DNA of 64,000 nt from Vanessa cardui (GCF_905220365.1 NC_061140.1:12960501-13024500), one strand, 5' to 3'; counted from the stretch's first letter, positions 23,851-35,634 are shown. Made by a program: numbers and translations. Notes: generated by a model not told the origin, from the sequence alone.

Positions 23851-23866
23851 TATATTGATGTTTTAA

Positions 23867-24173
23867 GAGCCGAGATGGCCCAGTGGTTAGAACGCGTGCA
23901 TCTTAACCGATGATTGCGGTTTTAAGCCCAGGCAAGCGTCACTGATTACATATATACATGTGCTTAGGCATACATTTACTTAATTTGTATTTTGTAATTC
24001 ATCTCATGCTCGGCGGTGAAGGAAAATTGCATGTGACTAATTTCATAGAAATTCTATCACGTGTTTTCAACCAATCCGCAATGGAACAGCGTGGTGGAAT
24101 ATGTTGCGACCCTCCTCCTCAAAAGGGAGAGGAGGCCTTAGCCCAGCAGTGGGAAATTTATAGGCTACTACTG
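23867..24173 (+). mobile_element. SINE family A copy, full length with 12-bp target duplication
   Basis: It is complete from 'gagccgagatggcccag' (A box) through a B-box region ('gcggttttaagccc') and the body to 'aggctactactg'. It is flanked by 12-bp direct repeats TTGATGTTTTAA at 23855-23866 and 24174-24185, which define both ends and show LINE-machinery insertion. The TTG tail is very short. The frame at 23958-24185 is the SINE read through. Confidence 0.95.
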
Positions 24174-24430
24174 TTGATGTTTTAATCATGTTTCATATAC
24201 GTAGTAGATCTAACATGATCTTTCATTGGTCAAGTTTTGAGCTTGTATTTATCATCTAGATTTAAATGATAGGCCCGTCAAACAATTTCCTTCACTTGTT
24301 CAAAATGCTCAGCAACTACCTGGTGCTAGGAGCTTTTAATGCTGAAATATTAAAGCAGGTGAAATCATTAGTCTTCTAAACGATTTATCTTTCTTATTTT
24401 GTGGAGAATTGTTAATCAAACAATAACGAC

Positions 24431-24665
24431 GACCTCTGTGGTCGAGTAGTGTGTACGCCGGTTATCATGTGTTTTCATGTCCCGCGTTCGATTCCCAGCC
24501 GAGACGATATAGAAAAAGTTCATTAGTTTTATATGTTGTCCTGTATCTGGGTGTTTGTTGTACCGTCATTACTTCTGATTTTCCACAACACAAGTGCTTT
24601 GACTACTTACAATGGGGTCAGAGTAATGTATGTGATGTTGTCCAATATTTATTATTTTAAGTAAT
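24431..24665 (+). mobile_element. SINE family C copy, full length
   Basis: The tRNA-like head 'gacctctgtggtcgagtag' is followed by a strong B box ('gcgttcgattccc'). The body has 'agttcattagttttatatg', 'ttacttctgattttcc' and 'gtcagagtaatgtatgtg', and ends AT-rich. Its 69-codon frame is not a gene. Confidence 0.9.
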
Positions 24666-24929
24666 TGTTTATATTATTTAAAGTGGGAATAGAGAATGCA
24701 TGCACGTGTACTGGACTATAAAATCTCTTCAATAAATTATCTATCACCGTTGACTAATTTCCGTTGGAAACGGCCCTCGTTATCGAAATGCGATGTTTCC
24801 ACATGATTTTACTGGTTTCCTGCTGGCAGATACACGAGGACTAATGTCGTTTTACTATCTCCCTATCGTTTTCGTCGCTATAATCTTGTAATAATAAAAA
24901 AGCATAAAGGTAAGTTATTTAAAATTTTT

Positions 24930-25045
24930 TGACAAACCTCAGTCTCGTGAACAAGACATTCGTAGATAATGGCGAAATATCGATCTCCAACGGAAAAAAA
25001 AAACACTAGGTAAATATCCCGTAAGTAATAACCGTAAGTTATTCG
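24930..25045 (+). repeat. Unclassified repeat shared with 30550-30733 and 45345-45420
   Basis: It carries 'cagtctcgtgaacaagacat', 'tcgtagataatggcg', 'aaatatcgatctcc' and 'ggtaaatatcccgtaa'. The first two blocks recur at the other two loci; the last recurs in the 30.6-kb inverted repeat. Class unknown. Confidence 0.6.
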
Positions 25046-25074
25046 TATATTCTGTTATATACCACACGTACAAG

Positions 25075-25205
25075 ACTCTGGTAGGTGGTATCTCGCTGCG
25101 GATAAAATGCATACCATCTCATGATACCTTTTACCGCCAAAAAATTAATTGCTGGCTTGGTGTTGTTATGTTCCAGTTTAAAAAGCGATGAAGCCAGTTA
25201 AATTT
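25075..25205 (+). repeat. Old SINE family B, 5' half, split by a younger copy
   Basis: Diverged family B blocks ('ggtaggtggtatctcg', 'cttttaccgccaaaaa', 'gttgttatgttccagttt', 'gatgaagccagtta') stop exactly where the intact copy at 25206 starts. The 3' half resumes at 25508. Confidence 0.75.
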
Positions 25206-25507
25206 ACTTGGTGGTAGGGCTTTGTGCAAGCCCGTCTGGGTAGGTACCACCCACTCATCAGTTATTCTACCGCCAAATAACAGTACTCAGTATTGTTGTG
25301 TTCCGGCTTGAAGGGTGAGTGAGCCAGTTACACAGGCACAAGGGACATAACATCTTAGTTCCCAAGGTTGGTGGCACATTGACGATGTAAGGAATAGTTA
25401 ATATTTCTTACAGCGTCATTGTCTATGGGCGATGGTGACCACTTACCATCAGGTGGCCCATATGCTCGTCCGCCAACCTATAACATTAAAAAAAAAAAAA
25501 AAAAAAA
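25206..25507 (+). mobile_element. SINE family B copy, intact and young, nested
   Basis: This is the best-preserved family B element here, from 'acttggtggtagggcttt' to 'gtccgccaacctataaca' plus about 20 A. A long uninterrupted A-tail and near-consensus sequence suggest recent insertion. It interrupts an older copy of the same family. Confidence 0.93.
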
Positions 25508-25655
25508 TTACATGCATAAATAACATAATATCATCAGCATAGTTTCCAAGGTTGGCGGTGCATTGGTGATATAAGGCATGGTTAGTGTTTATTACATACA
25601 ATGTTTATGAACGCCAATTAGTCTATCAAGTGGAACATTTTGTCCCCCGTTCAAA
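25508..25655 (+). repeat. Old SINE family B, 3' half
   Basis: It continues the interrupted old copy: 'ttacatgcataaataacat', 'tagtttccaaggttggcggt', 'gcattggtgatataagg', 'attagtctatcaagtgg'. It ends in a decayed 3' region. Confidence 0.7.
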
Positions 25656-26731
25656 TAAGTCCTTAATCTACTGTGTGTCTCAGTAATCAATCTTTTATAT
25701 AAACTTAAAATATTTATCATATGAATATATTGACATTTCATACGATATAACTTATCTTAAGTCTTTTAGTGTTGTTTGTCACTCTTTATAACTACGAATA
25801 TAAAAGTGCCGCATCGATTCGCACCGCAGCGCTATTTACACGTGTTAAAGGAAATTAAAGTGTCTCCACAGTTTTTGAAATCTGAGAAAAGAGGGGAACA
25901 GTAAGTTAACACTATAATCTTTTCTGTCAATTCACGTTTTTCGAAATAGTTTTAATGTATAATATGTTTATGATTTTGCGTAACCCCATTTTCAGGCAAA
26001 ATGAGATAAAGCCCATGATAAAACAATAGCTAAACGGACAACCCGACCGGAAGCAGTTATAAAAGCCTCGTATTTACGATTGGTACGTGAGCAGATTTAA
26101 CATTTATCATCATTCAAAACCGAATCACTGCGACATTCAGACATACCTAGACTTACCGAGCTGACATAAATCATAATGTCTGTCCCACGCCTCCGGCAAG
26201 CCATTACGAGATCGTATTACGTACTTTATTCGCTCATGTTCAACTTTTTTACATGATTTATTGATGTATATAATGTATATTTATTAAAGAAAGTTACCTA
26301 ATTTAAGGCATGTATGTGTATACTAAATACTATAAAATAAATTTAGACGCAAGATTATTTAGATCATGAAAGTAAAATTAAAAGTTGTTGAATTTTAGTA
26401 TTATTAGAGATATTTTATTTTGTTATATCACAATATTACTATTGCTATGCTACTGCTATGCTTCTGCTAAGCTTCTAACCGGTTTATTTCGTTTTAATGT
26501 GTTATGAACCGGTGATAGCTTAAGATTTTAACTTGTCTTATGAAGTTACAAATAAATTAAAATATTTGGATTTGTTTCCACTATTATATATACATATAGT
26601 TCGTGTGTGTAATTCGAAGAGCGAATAATATGTTTAATTTTAATTCTGGTACTTTTAGGTTTGTTGACTCTACATTCTCAATAAGAAAAAAGAAAAACTG
26701 GTCATCATAACATATGCTGCTACTGTTCAAA

Positions 26732-26820
26732 GTATATTTAACATCAATGCGCTGTCAAACATTGGACCTATGATGTTATGCATCTGTAACTACACTGGCA
26801 CACTGAACTTTTGACTGACT
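26732..26820 (-). repeat. SINE family B fragment
   Basis: Minus-strand blocks 'catcaatgcgctgtcaaaca', 'cctatgatgttatgcatctg' and 'actacactggcacactgaac' match the middle of family B. Both ends are gone. Confidence 0.5.
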
Positions 26821-27006
26821 GGCATAGCTGTAAAGAATAGAAAATATTTATTCATATTTTGATTAACTCACGATCGTTGATACATTAAATGTTGATCAAA
26901 AAGAGATGATTTCAATAAAGTGGTGAGACTATTAGTTGCAAAAGTTAAACTACTAAAACTTCAAAACTAACATACCAGGGAAAGTCGACAAGACAGCAGC
27001 TGACTG

Positions 27007-27060
27007 TGATAGGTTTAATGATGATGGTGATGAAATGATAGGTTTAATGATGATGGTGAT
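27007..27060. repeat. 29-bp period tandem duplication
   Basis: Two units, 27007-27035 and 27036-27060, share 'tgataggtttaatgatgatg' and the following 'gtgat'. The period happens to equal that of the 18431 repeat, but the sequences are unrelated. Confidence 0.85.
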
Positions 27061-28034
27061 TTAAATATGATCTAATTGGTCATAAACATCACAATTGATA
27101 ATACATTTATCGCTTTTTATTTGTTTGTACTAAATACAAAACGTAAACAGAAATCATTAAGCTCAAACAAGTTATTTTATTAAAAATCTTTTGTTCTTCG
27201 TATAAAGCTATTTAGAAATAATTTCCATGGCGACAATCGAATTCTCAGAAATATAATATAGTTCAAAAGAAATATTGCTACAAAAAATACCTTTGTCGGC
27301 GCTCTAACAATGCCTGATGTTACTTTGATTTCATATTGTCGATAATCATTATGAGTTTAAATTTCGCAAGTAGGATCCTTTATAATACGAAATTATTATC
27401 ACATGTTGATTATTTTATCTAAACTTGTCCATACAAAAATTTATCCATACGATTGTACACATAATGTATCAATAAAGGTTTAAAGACTGGGTCACCTGAT
27501 GGGTTTGCCTTGTTTTAAAGACTAGTCTTCGCCTATTTATGACAATGTTACGTAGAGAAAACTTAAAAGACTTACCTGTGGGTACCTATGGGTATAATTA
27601 TTTGAGTCGTGGTCACTCGTACAAAGTAAATATAAGAAATAGCTGCTGAAATTGTATTTATCCCATAGGTACTTTAATGGTGGGCGGTGAGATACACATA
27701 TGGAAGATTTGTAAATTGCATCGCAGAATTAGTTTCGGTATTATTTGTTTTTATTTATATGGAAACATAAAATGATGTGTTGCATTGATTATATTAATCA
27801 AATATAAATATAACCTCCTTATATTCAATAAATGTTTTTAGAGATACTATATGTAAGAAGTAAGGACCCGGCCCGGCGCGGGTTTGGTACTAAGAATAAA
27901 TGTATGAGGGTTGATGTCGGTAATCATTTTTCTAGCATGGCGGAACTTTGGAAAGTTTTGCAATAAATGTTATCCGTACCTACTAAATTAGTGTACCTGG
28001 TAATATTATTAGAGCATCATCTCGTATCTTTTGC

Positions 28035-28080
28035 TATAAAAAGACGCTGAGTACGAGCCCAGTCTCAACATCAGTACAGC
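28035..28080 (+). promoter_or_regulatory. Candidate insect core promoter (TATA plus initiator)
   Basis: 'ctataaaaag' (TATA at 28035-28042) is followed by 'cccagtct' (A at 28061, 26 bp on) and 'acatcagtacagc' (A at 28073, 38 bp on). Both are initiator-like for insects, but neither has ideal spacing of about 30 bp. TATA followed by TCAGT is typical of insect cuticle and immune genes. No start codon with a signal peptide follows; a weak donor ('cctggtgaaac') lies at about 28107. This is inference from motifs only. Confidence 0.3.
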
Positions 28081-28109
28081 AAGAAAAGCTATACACTATA
28101 TATCCTGGT

Positions 28110-28555
28110 GAAACTACAGTAATTTTGTTTTGTTAACATATAAAACAACCATATTGTACCAACATTTTTAATTATTATTAAGACGTATAAAACCATAATA
28201 AAACAATCTTCATGTTAAATAACTCATTGTGAACAAGAAGAAATCCCCCTTGTTACCTTTAGAGAATAATTAGCCTTTTGAGTTGCGCTAATCGCGAACT
28301 ATTATAGTCAAATGACGTCTCGTATTAATGACTTTCTGTTTCTGTTATTTAAAACGACTGCATATTAAAAGTATTCTGCAGCAATTTTGTTTTTTGTTAT
28401 TTCCTTTCATTTTTATCTTTATTGAAGTAAAGAGTACATTAAACAGTGCCGTGATGCGAGCGTTTATTTTAACTTTTTTGTTTTTTAACAATGAGCTGCA
28501 GACGAAAAATGTAACCGAAGATTTATTAACTCCAGATATTTTTAAGTTATTATTT
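28110..28555. other. AT-rich stretch, opposing short frames
   Basis: The 77-codon plus and 76-codon minus frames overlap at 28328-28575 and have no recognisable content. Confidence 0.4.
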
Positions 28556-28560
28556 CTGTA

Positions 28561-28763
28561 GAGCCGAGATAGCAAGGCGAATGTAACACGAGTATGTTAT
28601 CTTGTGGACAAACATCGGCCCTTTTCATGTGTTTAGTTAATATTTGGCGTGAGATAGAAGCGCCTCCGTCATATTTTTGCCAGTGTATTTGAGCAGCCCG
28701 GTGGAATAAGATCCTAACCACATAAAAGATGGCCTACGCCCCGCAGTAGGATATTAAAAAGGT
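28561..28763 (+). repeat. SINE family A copy, strongly decayed
   Basis: 'gagccgagatag' at the start and 'gcagcccggtggaataagat', 'gatggcctacgccccgcag', 'taggatatt' at the end follow family A order. The interior is rearranged. Confidence 0.5.
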
Positions 28764-28769
28764 ATTAAA

Positions 28770-29285
28770 TTAAAAAGTTGTTACTTTACAGTACCCACTA
28801 TTTTTTTAGTTATTATTATAATAAAACACCGAAGAATTTATTTCATATAATATTATTATTTAATAAAAGGTTACATGCTAAAATAGTGTTATCTTTCATA
28901 TTTATGTTATTTTTCGAGCTGATCAATAATTTGTTAGTTTTATGCCATTTACCTTCAGGACCTGACCCTTCGTACCCTTTTAAGATTACTATGGTGCTAT
29001 AAACAAAGTAACATACAATACTCTAAGTAAAAGGCCCATTATCCAGAATTTATCTAGACGCTAGCAAATAAAGTATTCCAGGATATAAAATAGTAAGATA
29101 GTAAAAGTGAAAATCGTAAAATATCCCCGAAGAGGACAAAAATACACATTCGGTGCTGTGCATCACCGCCCTTACGGCCCGCCCTTGTAAATGAGATTTA
29201 GTACTAATCCTCTACCCTTACAATGAGCTTCAATATTAATAATAAATGTCATGTGCTGTGCTGTAGGTAGTAGTCTATTATGTTG
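28770..29285. other. AT-rich stretch, nothing recognised
   Basis: No repeat family, RNA gene or convincing coding frame seen. Confidence 0.4.
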
Positions 29286-29291
29286 TACATA

Positions 29292-29525
29292 AGAGCTGAG
29301 GTGGCTCAGTGGTTAAAAAACAATGAATATTAATCGAATGATACGGATTAGAACTCGGGCTAGCACCACGATTATCAAATTAAAAACTGCCTTCTTTAAA
29401 TGTTGGGTTAAAAAATCGTCTGGAGGTAGGATGCTGAAAAACAACATAGAGAATAATTTCGAATGATAATGCGCCATTTATGTACACTGCAACCTGCATT
29501 GTGGAATCGTAGCGTGGAGATCTAA
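29292..29525 (+). repeat. SINE family A copy, decayed
   Basis: The head 'gagctgaggtggctcagtgg' and B-box side 'attagaactcgggctagcac' are clear. The end has 'caacctgcattgtggaatcg'. The middle is diverged. Confidence 0.6.
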
Positions 29526-29689
29526 TAGTCATTGAAATAGCTTCAAAACGATGTGTTGCGTGTTTTTCTTTGATTCGCAGTGTTACATTTTCGGTGTGAA
29601 ATTTTTAAATTCGAGACACTAAGTAAGAAAGCACTTAAAGCGCTCGTAAAGTAGCACATTTAAAGTAATGCGCTCAGCATAAATAGCTC

Positions 29690-29990
29690 GGAGGTGTTGG
29701 CTCGCAGCTTAAGGATGTATATTAATGTGGTTATTTGGCAAACGTTCGGAAGCGCTGAACAGCGCGGCGTGTGCACGACGACTGCTGGCGCTGGGCGGGC
29801 GCTGTATTATGCAACGTTTAAATTGAGATCATTTCGTTGACGAGGCGCGCTGACGTGCTCTGTAGCAATGTCTGCAGTGCCGTCTCTCCGGAAAACAACG
29901 AGATACGAATGCTAGACAACGCGAACGAACGTTTAACGTGATAGCCACAAGACGGCCGCCAGGTGTGTAGCATCGATCTTAATGGATAGC
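29690..29990. other. GC-richer island of unknown nature
   Basis: About 300 bp clearly richer in G+C than the flanks, including 'acagcgcggcgtgtgcacga' and 'gctggcgctgggcgggcgct'. No long frame fits: the minus 72-codon frame (29818-30036) has no recognisable motif. No repeat family matches within the window. It could be a conserved regulatory element, an exon with non-obvious frame, or a CpG-containing insertion. Confidence 0.4.
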
Positions 29991-30549
29991 GACTGAAATT
30001 AATTATTAATATGTTGTATAATATATATAAAGACATGCATTACTCCATAGACGAGGCATTATATCCATAGACCCATAGTTGTCATCAGACAATTTCAAAG
30101 TCCCGGGAAACGAGACAGCCTACAGTCAAAGTCGTATTGTTTATTTTTTTATGAGAGTTAAAAATTGATTATTTTTAAGAGGAGAAAAAGTGTTTTCAAA
30201 TATATATTTTTGTGAAAATCAACATTTATTAAATATTAATTCTTAATAAAGTTATAATTGCTTTTTTTATTTGTTTTAATCACACAAAGATTCACAGCTA
30301 AATTTGTAGTTTTATAATTAAATTAACTAAATATTAATAATAAAACAGACTTTCTCGTATTTAAAATTAACGCATTAAATGGAGACTTTGATAAATCTTT
30401 GATGAAGTAAATTTACGCTTAAAAAATCTATGCTTTATTTATCAATTTGTTTATGATTTTTGTTATAATGCTATCGAACAAAATACACTTGTTTTCAAGA
30501 GATATTGTTTTATATAGGATTTTAAACTAACATGGTTATTTTTATTATT

Positions 30550-30733
30550 AAAGTTATTAATTTCGGGATATTTACCATGTTTTTTATTTTTGTTCGGTGG
30601 AGCTCGATATTTCGACATTGTCTACGAATGTCTTGTTCACGAGACTGAAGTGTGCGGGTAGATGCTGATAATGTTATCAGCTCCACCGAACAAAAATAAA
30701 AAACATGGTAAATATCCCGAAATTAATAACTTT
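30550..30733. repeat. Perfect 55-bp inverted repeat around a repeat fragment
   Basis: Left arm 30550-30604 and right arm 30679-30733 are perfect reverse complements over 55 bp, with a 74-bp centre. The arms include 'ttcgggatatttaccatg' and 'gttcggtggagct'. The left arm plus centre ('cgatatttcgacattgtcta', 'cttgttcacgagactg') is the minus-strand repeat also seen at 45345-45420, and in reverse at 24930-25045. So a partial second copy lies head to head with the first. Confidence 0.95.
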
Positions 30734-30739
30734 GATATT

Positions 30740-33335
30740 GTTTTAGACATCAATTTCGACAATCTTGTCTCGTCTCGAGTCTCGACCCGAAAGTTCCGGG
30801 ACTCTAGACAACTATAATTATGAAAATCCCGGGACTTCGCGACGCGAGACATCCCAGAACCCAAACCTTTGTTGTCACGCCATATAGTCAGTGCTTCCCC
30901 TCGACGCGTAAGATGTTACATGTTATAAGCGATTAGTGTTGCTGCAGCTCGGTTATGGAATTTTCTCTCCAGTAATATTATAAAATACCGCAAGTTTGTT
31001 CATAAAGTTAAGTGTAAATAGTTATTACTGTTACAGGGGAGGAGACGAGAATAGCCCGGAGGATCTGGATCGATGCTACGATTATTCCATCGCAAGGCGG
31101 CTCCATACTGTATAGGTATTTTTAATATATCATGACAAAGAATATTAATAAAAATAAGTATCTTTATTTTAAATATTTGTTTATGAAAAGTTGTCATCTA
31201 CCATAACTCGCGCGCTATCTACCGAAAGTTTATTTTACTATAAAATATGAATTAAGGTTTGCAATGTATTACTGCCGAGATATGGCTCTCATTTCGAAGG
31301 AAATGCTAGGAGCTTAGTTCATTATGTAGCTTTAATTAGGGTAAAACGTATGCGATATGACTGAACCTGATTCATTTATTCATGATGTTTCTACCATGTG
31401 GTAAAATTTAATACAAATGAAGTATATATATTTTGTTAGTCATCTCTATGGCGCTTGCTCAATGCAATATATCTTGCGGTATTTGGCTTAGATAATATGA
31501 TATGTTCTATATACTGGTATAATTCAGCTCAACTCTATCAATTTGGGTCACTTATTGTAAGCAATAAGTTAAAAAAGAGATTCAACATGGAAGTATTACC
31601 GTTATTGATGTTTAAAATAAATGTCATCGGTTAGAAAAGCAACATTTAACTTATTGATTATTACTCATTAAACAATCTTACGAATGTGAAGTCAATAAGG
31701 ACAGAGACAAATTGATGGAGTGAGAGAGACAGAGGGAGAGAGAGATAATGCTTTTAAATAAATACCCGCCCACATCAACAATAACAACAACAATTATAAC
31801 TAAGACCGCTAGTGATTAGATTACGTAAAGCCCTCTTTGTCGCTTCTCACGCATTTGTCAATATCGATCGTACCTGAAAAGTTTCAAGTGAATCGAATGT
31901 ATTATTCATGAAAGTATAGAATACGAACAAGTCCAAGCGCTCCTTATTATATATAAGATTTAGGGATATTTGGGTATTAAAAGTTAATTAAATCGGTACA
32001 TAATGTAAGCAATTTATATCTGTAATTTGGACTTACAGAGGAAAACAACATAATAAAAAAATATAGTTTATTGTTATTTCGTACGTAAACATAACCGTAA
32101 TACGCGTCATATTTACTCGTTGATCGCTGTTATTATGGGTACGTATTTCTTATCTTTCATACTGTGGTTTTATATTTTGGCTACACTACCTATCAAAATC
32201 GAGTCGCAGGACAAAGAGAATATAAGATACATATTATAATAATAAATAGCTGTTTACGTACATACAATGACAGACGAAATACTTTGATAGAAGAGTGAGT
32301 CATCATTGCATCTGCCAAATACTGCTAAAGTGATATTACACTTGAATGCTAAAGGACAAATAAGGGGTGGGGATGAGAGATAAGGCCGCTTGCGTTTATG
32401 CAGCGGGCAGCACTCAAAGGTTTAGTCGATGTATATATCGTAGTTTGTGTATCGAAACGAAAATTGCCTCGGTATTTCTCGATTACTATCAATCGTGGTT
32501 TCGAGACACAAATTCACAGCGTGACTTTTAAGATTTTGAATTACCCGCTTTATCTAAAAATGTATTTGCTATCGTTCGCAAAAGGCTGTTATTTAATACG
32601 ACATCATGTTGTGTGGCGTCCACGATGGTAACAAGAGGATTACCGGAAACGTAACGAATTGCAAGCTCGACCCGAAGCGGCCTCTAATCCGTAGGCAACT
32701 CTACACGGACAGTCAGAAATTTCCCTCTACATATACAGCATAATTCGATCAGTAGCACATTGCTATTAAGCTGTTTAGTGTCATGACTAAACATGTCCAC
32801 TTTATAAGCTATTTGGTTTAAGCTGGCGCGTATCGTTAGAGTAAACGATATCCCGAATGGCTTAAATGTGAGCTCAATATACATTTTGTTAGAATTAATA
32901 GTGGATTCGAGCTAAATAGAATTGCTTAACGACATCGATACAGCGAATCCTAAGTGAATATAACACATTATTTCTTTGCAGATTTAAAACTAATTGATAT
33001 TAATATTTTTTGTAGTAAACAAATAGTATTTTTCATACTCTATATATTTCTCATATACTAAAAAGAAATATTTGTTAGATATTAATAGAAATTACGGTCA
33101 GTCATAATTAAGGCTTGTGCATTGCATCATATTAAACTGTAACCTTTTGCAGAGCCAGACACAAAAATCAAAAATCAAGAAAAAATCAAAAAGCCAAAGC
33201 CAAAATCAAGCCAAGAAAAACTCAAGACTCCTTGTCTTGAGTTTTTCAGTAACCTAAATCTTTTAGGATTTCAGAAATAGTTTTATAAAACTAGGTATTA
33301 CATCTCTTACAGTTGTATATAATATTATTCTCTAT
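30740..33335. other. AT-rich stretch, short unnamed motifs only
   Basis: At 30750-30860 a tract has repeated 'tctcg/cgagac' and two 'ccgggac' motifs that also occur near 30100. A GA-rich run lies at 31718-31748. Nothing else is recognised; frames (32398-32631 and others) look like chance. Confidence 0.4.
33215..33247. repeat. Perfect 14-bp-arm hairpin in A-rich DNA
   Basis: Arms 'gaaaaactcaagac' (33215-33228) and 'gtcttgagtttttc' (33234-33247) pair perfectly across a 5-nt loop. Upstream is a run of 'aatcaaaaagccaaagcc'-type repeats. The hairpin is too short for a pre-miRNA. Confidence 0.85.
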
Positions 33336-33341
33336 CCAACA

Positions 33342-33582
33342 AGTTTTTTGTGGTATAGGTTGGCGGACGAGCATATTTGCTACCTGATGGTAGGTGGACA
33401 CAGTTACCTATAGACAATGACGCTGTAAGAAATATTAACTATTCCTTAAATCGTCAATGCGCCACTAATCTTTGGAACGATAAGATATGTCCGTTGTACC
33501 TGTAGTTACACTGGCTCACTCACACTTCAAACCGGAACACAACAATACTGTCGTTTGGCGGCAGAATAACGGATAATATAGA
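33342..33582 (-). mobile_element. SINE family B copy, 5' truncated
   Basis: It runs from 'tggtataggttggcggac' through 'agacaatgacgctgtaag' and 'actggctcactcacact' to 'gtttggcggcagaataacgg', where it stops before the head. That is a typical 5' truncation. Confidence 0.82.
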
Positions 33583-33589
33583 TATGACA

Positions 33590-35340
33590 TACACATATGA
33601 CATAGATATTATGCGTCTACTTTTTGGGATGTTTTGGATGGTTAGTCATTATTAGATTAGTTTTGTGTTTTCCTTTTATAAATGAGTACGTGCAATGCGG
33701 GTGTTCGGATTGATATTAAAATTGGAATTAATTTAAAAGTTGCGCACAAAACGTTTGAGCGATACAGTAATTCATTTGTTGCTTTTAATTTATTTTGTTA
33801 ATCCTTTCAATCACGAAAACAATTATAATCCAGGTGAGAGTTTTATTTACTGATCGGAATGTAATATCTCTGTGTTAATAATAATTAATGATTTATTTGG
33901 AAAATATTTGTATTTGAATCCTATGTTAAGTACCTTCCGTTAACGTGACTTTGTCTACACAGGATTTAATTTAATGTTTTCGTATGAATATTGGTATAAG
34001 ATACATTGATCTGTTACAACTTATTGGATTTTTATTTCGTTCACATCATTGCTAACAACTATTTTAGTGTAATGAGTTAAAGAAACGATCATAGGTTAGG
34101 TAGGATGAAGACCTATATAAACGGTGGCTTGAAAATAACATTGTGTTAAAAATTAGAGCCGACGATAAAGAAGAAAGGTGTTTTGCGGCGGTTCGTACCA
34201 ATGAGTCTTATTCTGTCTTACTGTATCTTCGCTAATTTCCTCTTAGCCATTCAAAAGATTTGATTGCGGTTTTCACTAATAGAGAAATCGATAAACGAAA
34301 AAGTTTGTATATATTCTGTATTAAATATTTGAACTGTGACGGTGTTTTTGCCAACAATAAACTTAGTACATCAAAACAATGTGCCAGATAATTATTGAAA
34401 ATACGTACAAATAAGTTTTTGATAGCATGTTTATTCTCAAAGTAGCAATTTTATCTATTACACATTAGTAAAAAACTATTAATCGTTTGCAAAGCGAATT
34501 CATGTTAATCCTAATTCAAATACGTAATCTAGGGGATTGAATATTGATTAAAACGCTCATCTACTCTATTTTTTGGAATGAATACTTTACGAAATATAAC
34601 CGATCCCAAATACAAAACAATAAAATTCCTTCGCAATTAATATTATTGAATTAGAATCAATAAGACCCTAACAAAAATCATCTATTATTTTAATAAAGTT
34701 TTTGCTCGAATCAATTTGTATACTTATGAAATAAAGTAATTTAACCTGCTTGATATTTTATTGCTACGCGCACTTTTAAATTTCTTTATTTATAAATTGG
34801 ATCCTTGCGAAGCTGGAGCGGATAGTTAGCTTAAAATAAACTCTTCAATTTGACCAATCAAGCACTTACAAATTAAGATATTTATTTATAGTTGAACAGT
34901 TGTTTTGACAAACGATATTTTTTATTGTGATTTTGTATTTTGAAAAACCACTTCTTTGGTTTGTTAAGTGAGTTTATCTAAAAGATGAATTAATCTTTTT
35001 TTTATATTGTAATCGTTGTCGTCCATGAATATAAAAATGAAAACTAATATTAAATATAAAGCGCCTGAGCTGGATTCACGTAAATAATCCTGAACGTATT
35101 TTAACTATGCTCATCGCGGTGCAGCCTGAAGTTCTCCGCTATATTAAAATACGAACTGGAGCCAGCGACCCCGTAATGCTCATTCGTTTTTATTTGCATA
35201 TAATGCCGTTGAATTGAAGTACGTTTGTCTGATATTCGCGTGGCGTATCAGATATACGACGACTGTATTGACACACAGACGTAACGACTTATTGTATGTA
35301 ACATATCTTTCTTTCATTGTACGTGTATTGCGCCTAGCAA
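33590..35340. other. AT-rich stretch, nothing recognised
   Basis: No coding motif, repeat family or RNA gene found. The 66-codon frame at 35214-35414 runs into the next SINE. Confidence 0.45.
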
Positions 35341-35342
35341 AC

Positions 35343-35634
35343 TTTTTTTTATGGTATAGGTTGGTGGACGAGCATATAGGCCACCTGATGATAAGTGGTC
35401 ACCATCACGCATAGACAATGAAGCTGTAAGAAATATTAACTATTCCTTACATCGTCAAAGTGCTACCAACCTTGGGAACTAGGAGGTTATGTCCCTTGTG
35501 CCTGTAGTTACATTGGCTCACTCACCCTTCAAACCGGAACACAACAATACTGAGTACTGTTTTTTGGCGGTAGAATAACTGATGAGTGGGTGGTACCTAC
35601 CTAGACGGGCTTGCACAAAGCCCTACCACCAAGT
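35343..35634 (-). mobile_element. SINE family B copy, near full length
   Basis: It runs from the T-run complement of the A-tail ('tttttttatggtatagg') to 'gccctaccaccaagt', with all family blocks. It is little diverged. Confidence 0.9.

Larger units (their letters stand above)
25660..28020. other. AT-rich stretch without recognisable genes
   Basis: It holds a family B scrap (26732), a short tandem duplication (27007) and a TATA-like 'ttataaaagcctcg' near 26057 with no adjacent gene. Otherwise nothing is recognised. Confidence 0.45.

Noticed and set aside
23867..23940. tRNA gene on the plus strand
   Set aside because: It is the head of a family A SINE with a 12-bp target duplication around the whole element.
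33215..33247. miRNA precursor
   Set aside because: The stem is only 14 bp with a 5-nt loop, too short for Drosha/Dicer processing.
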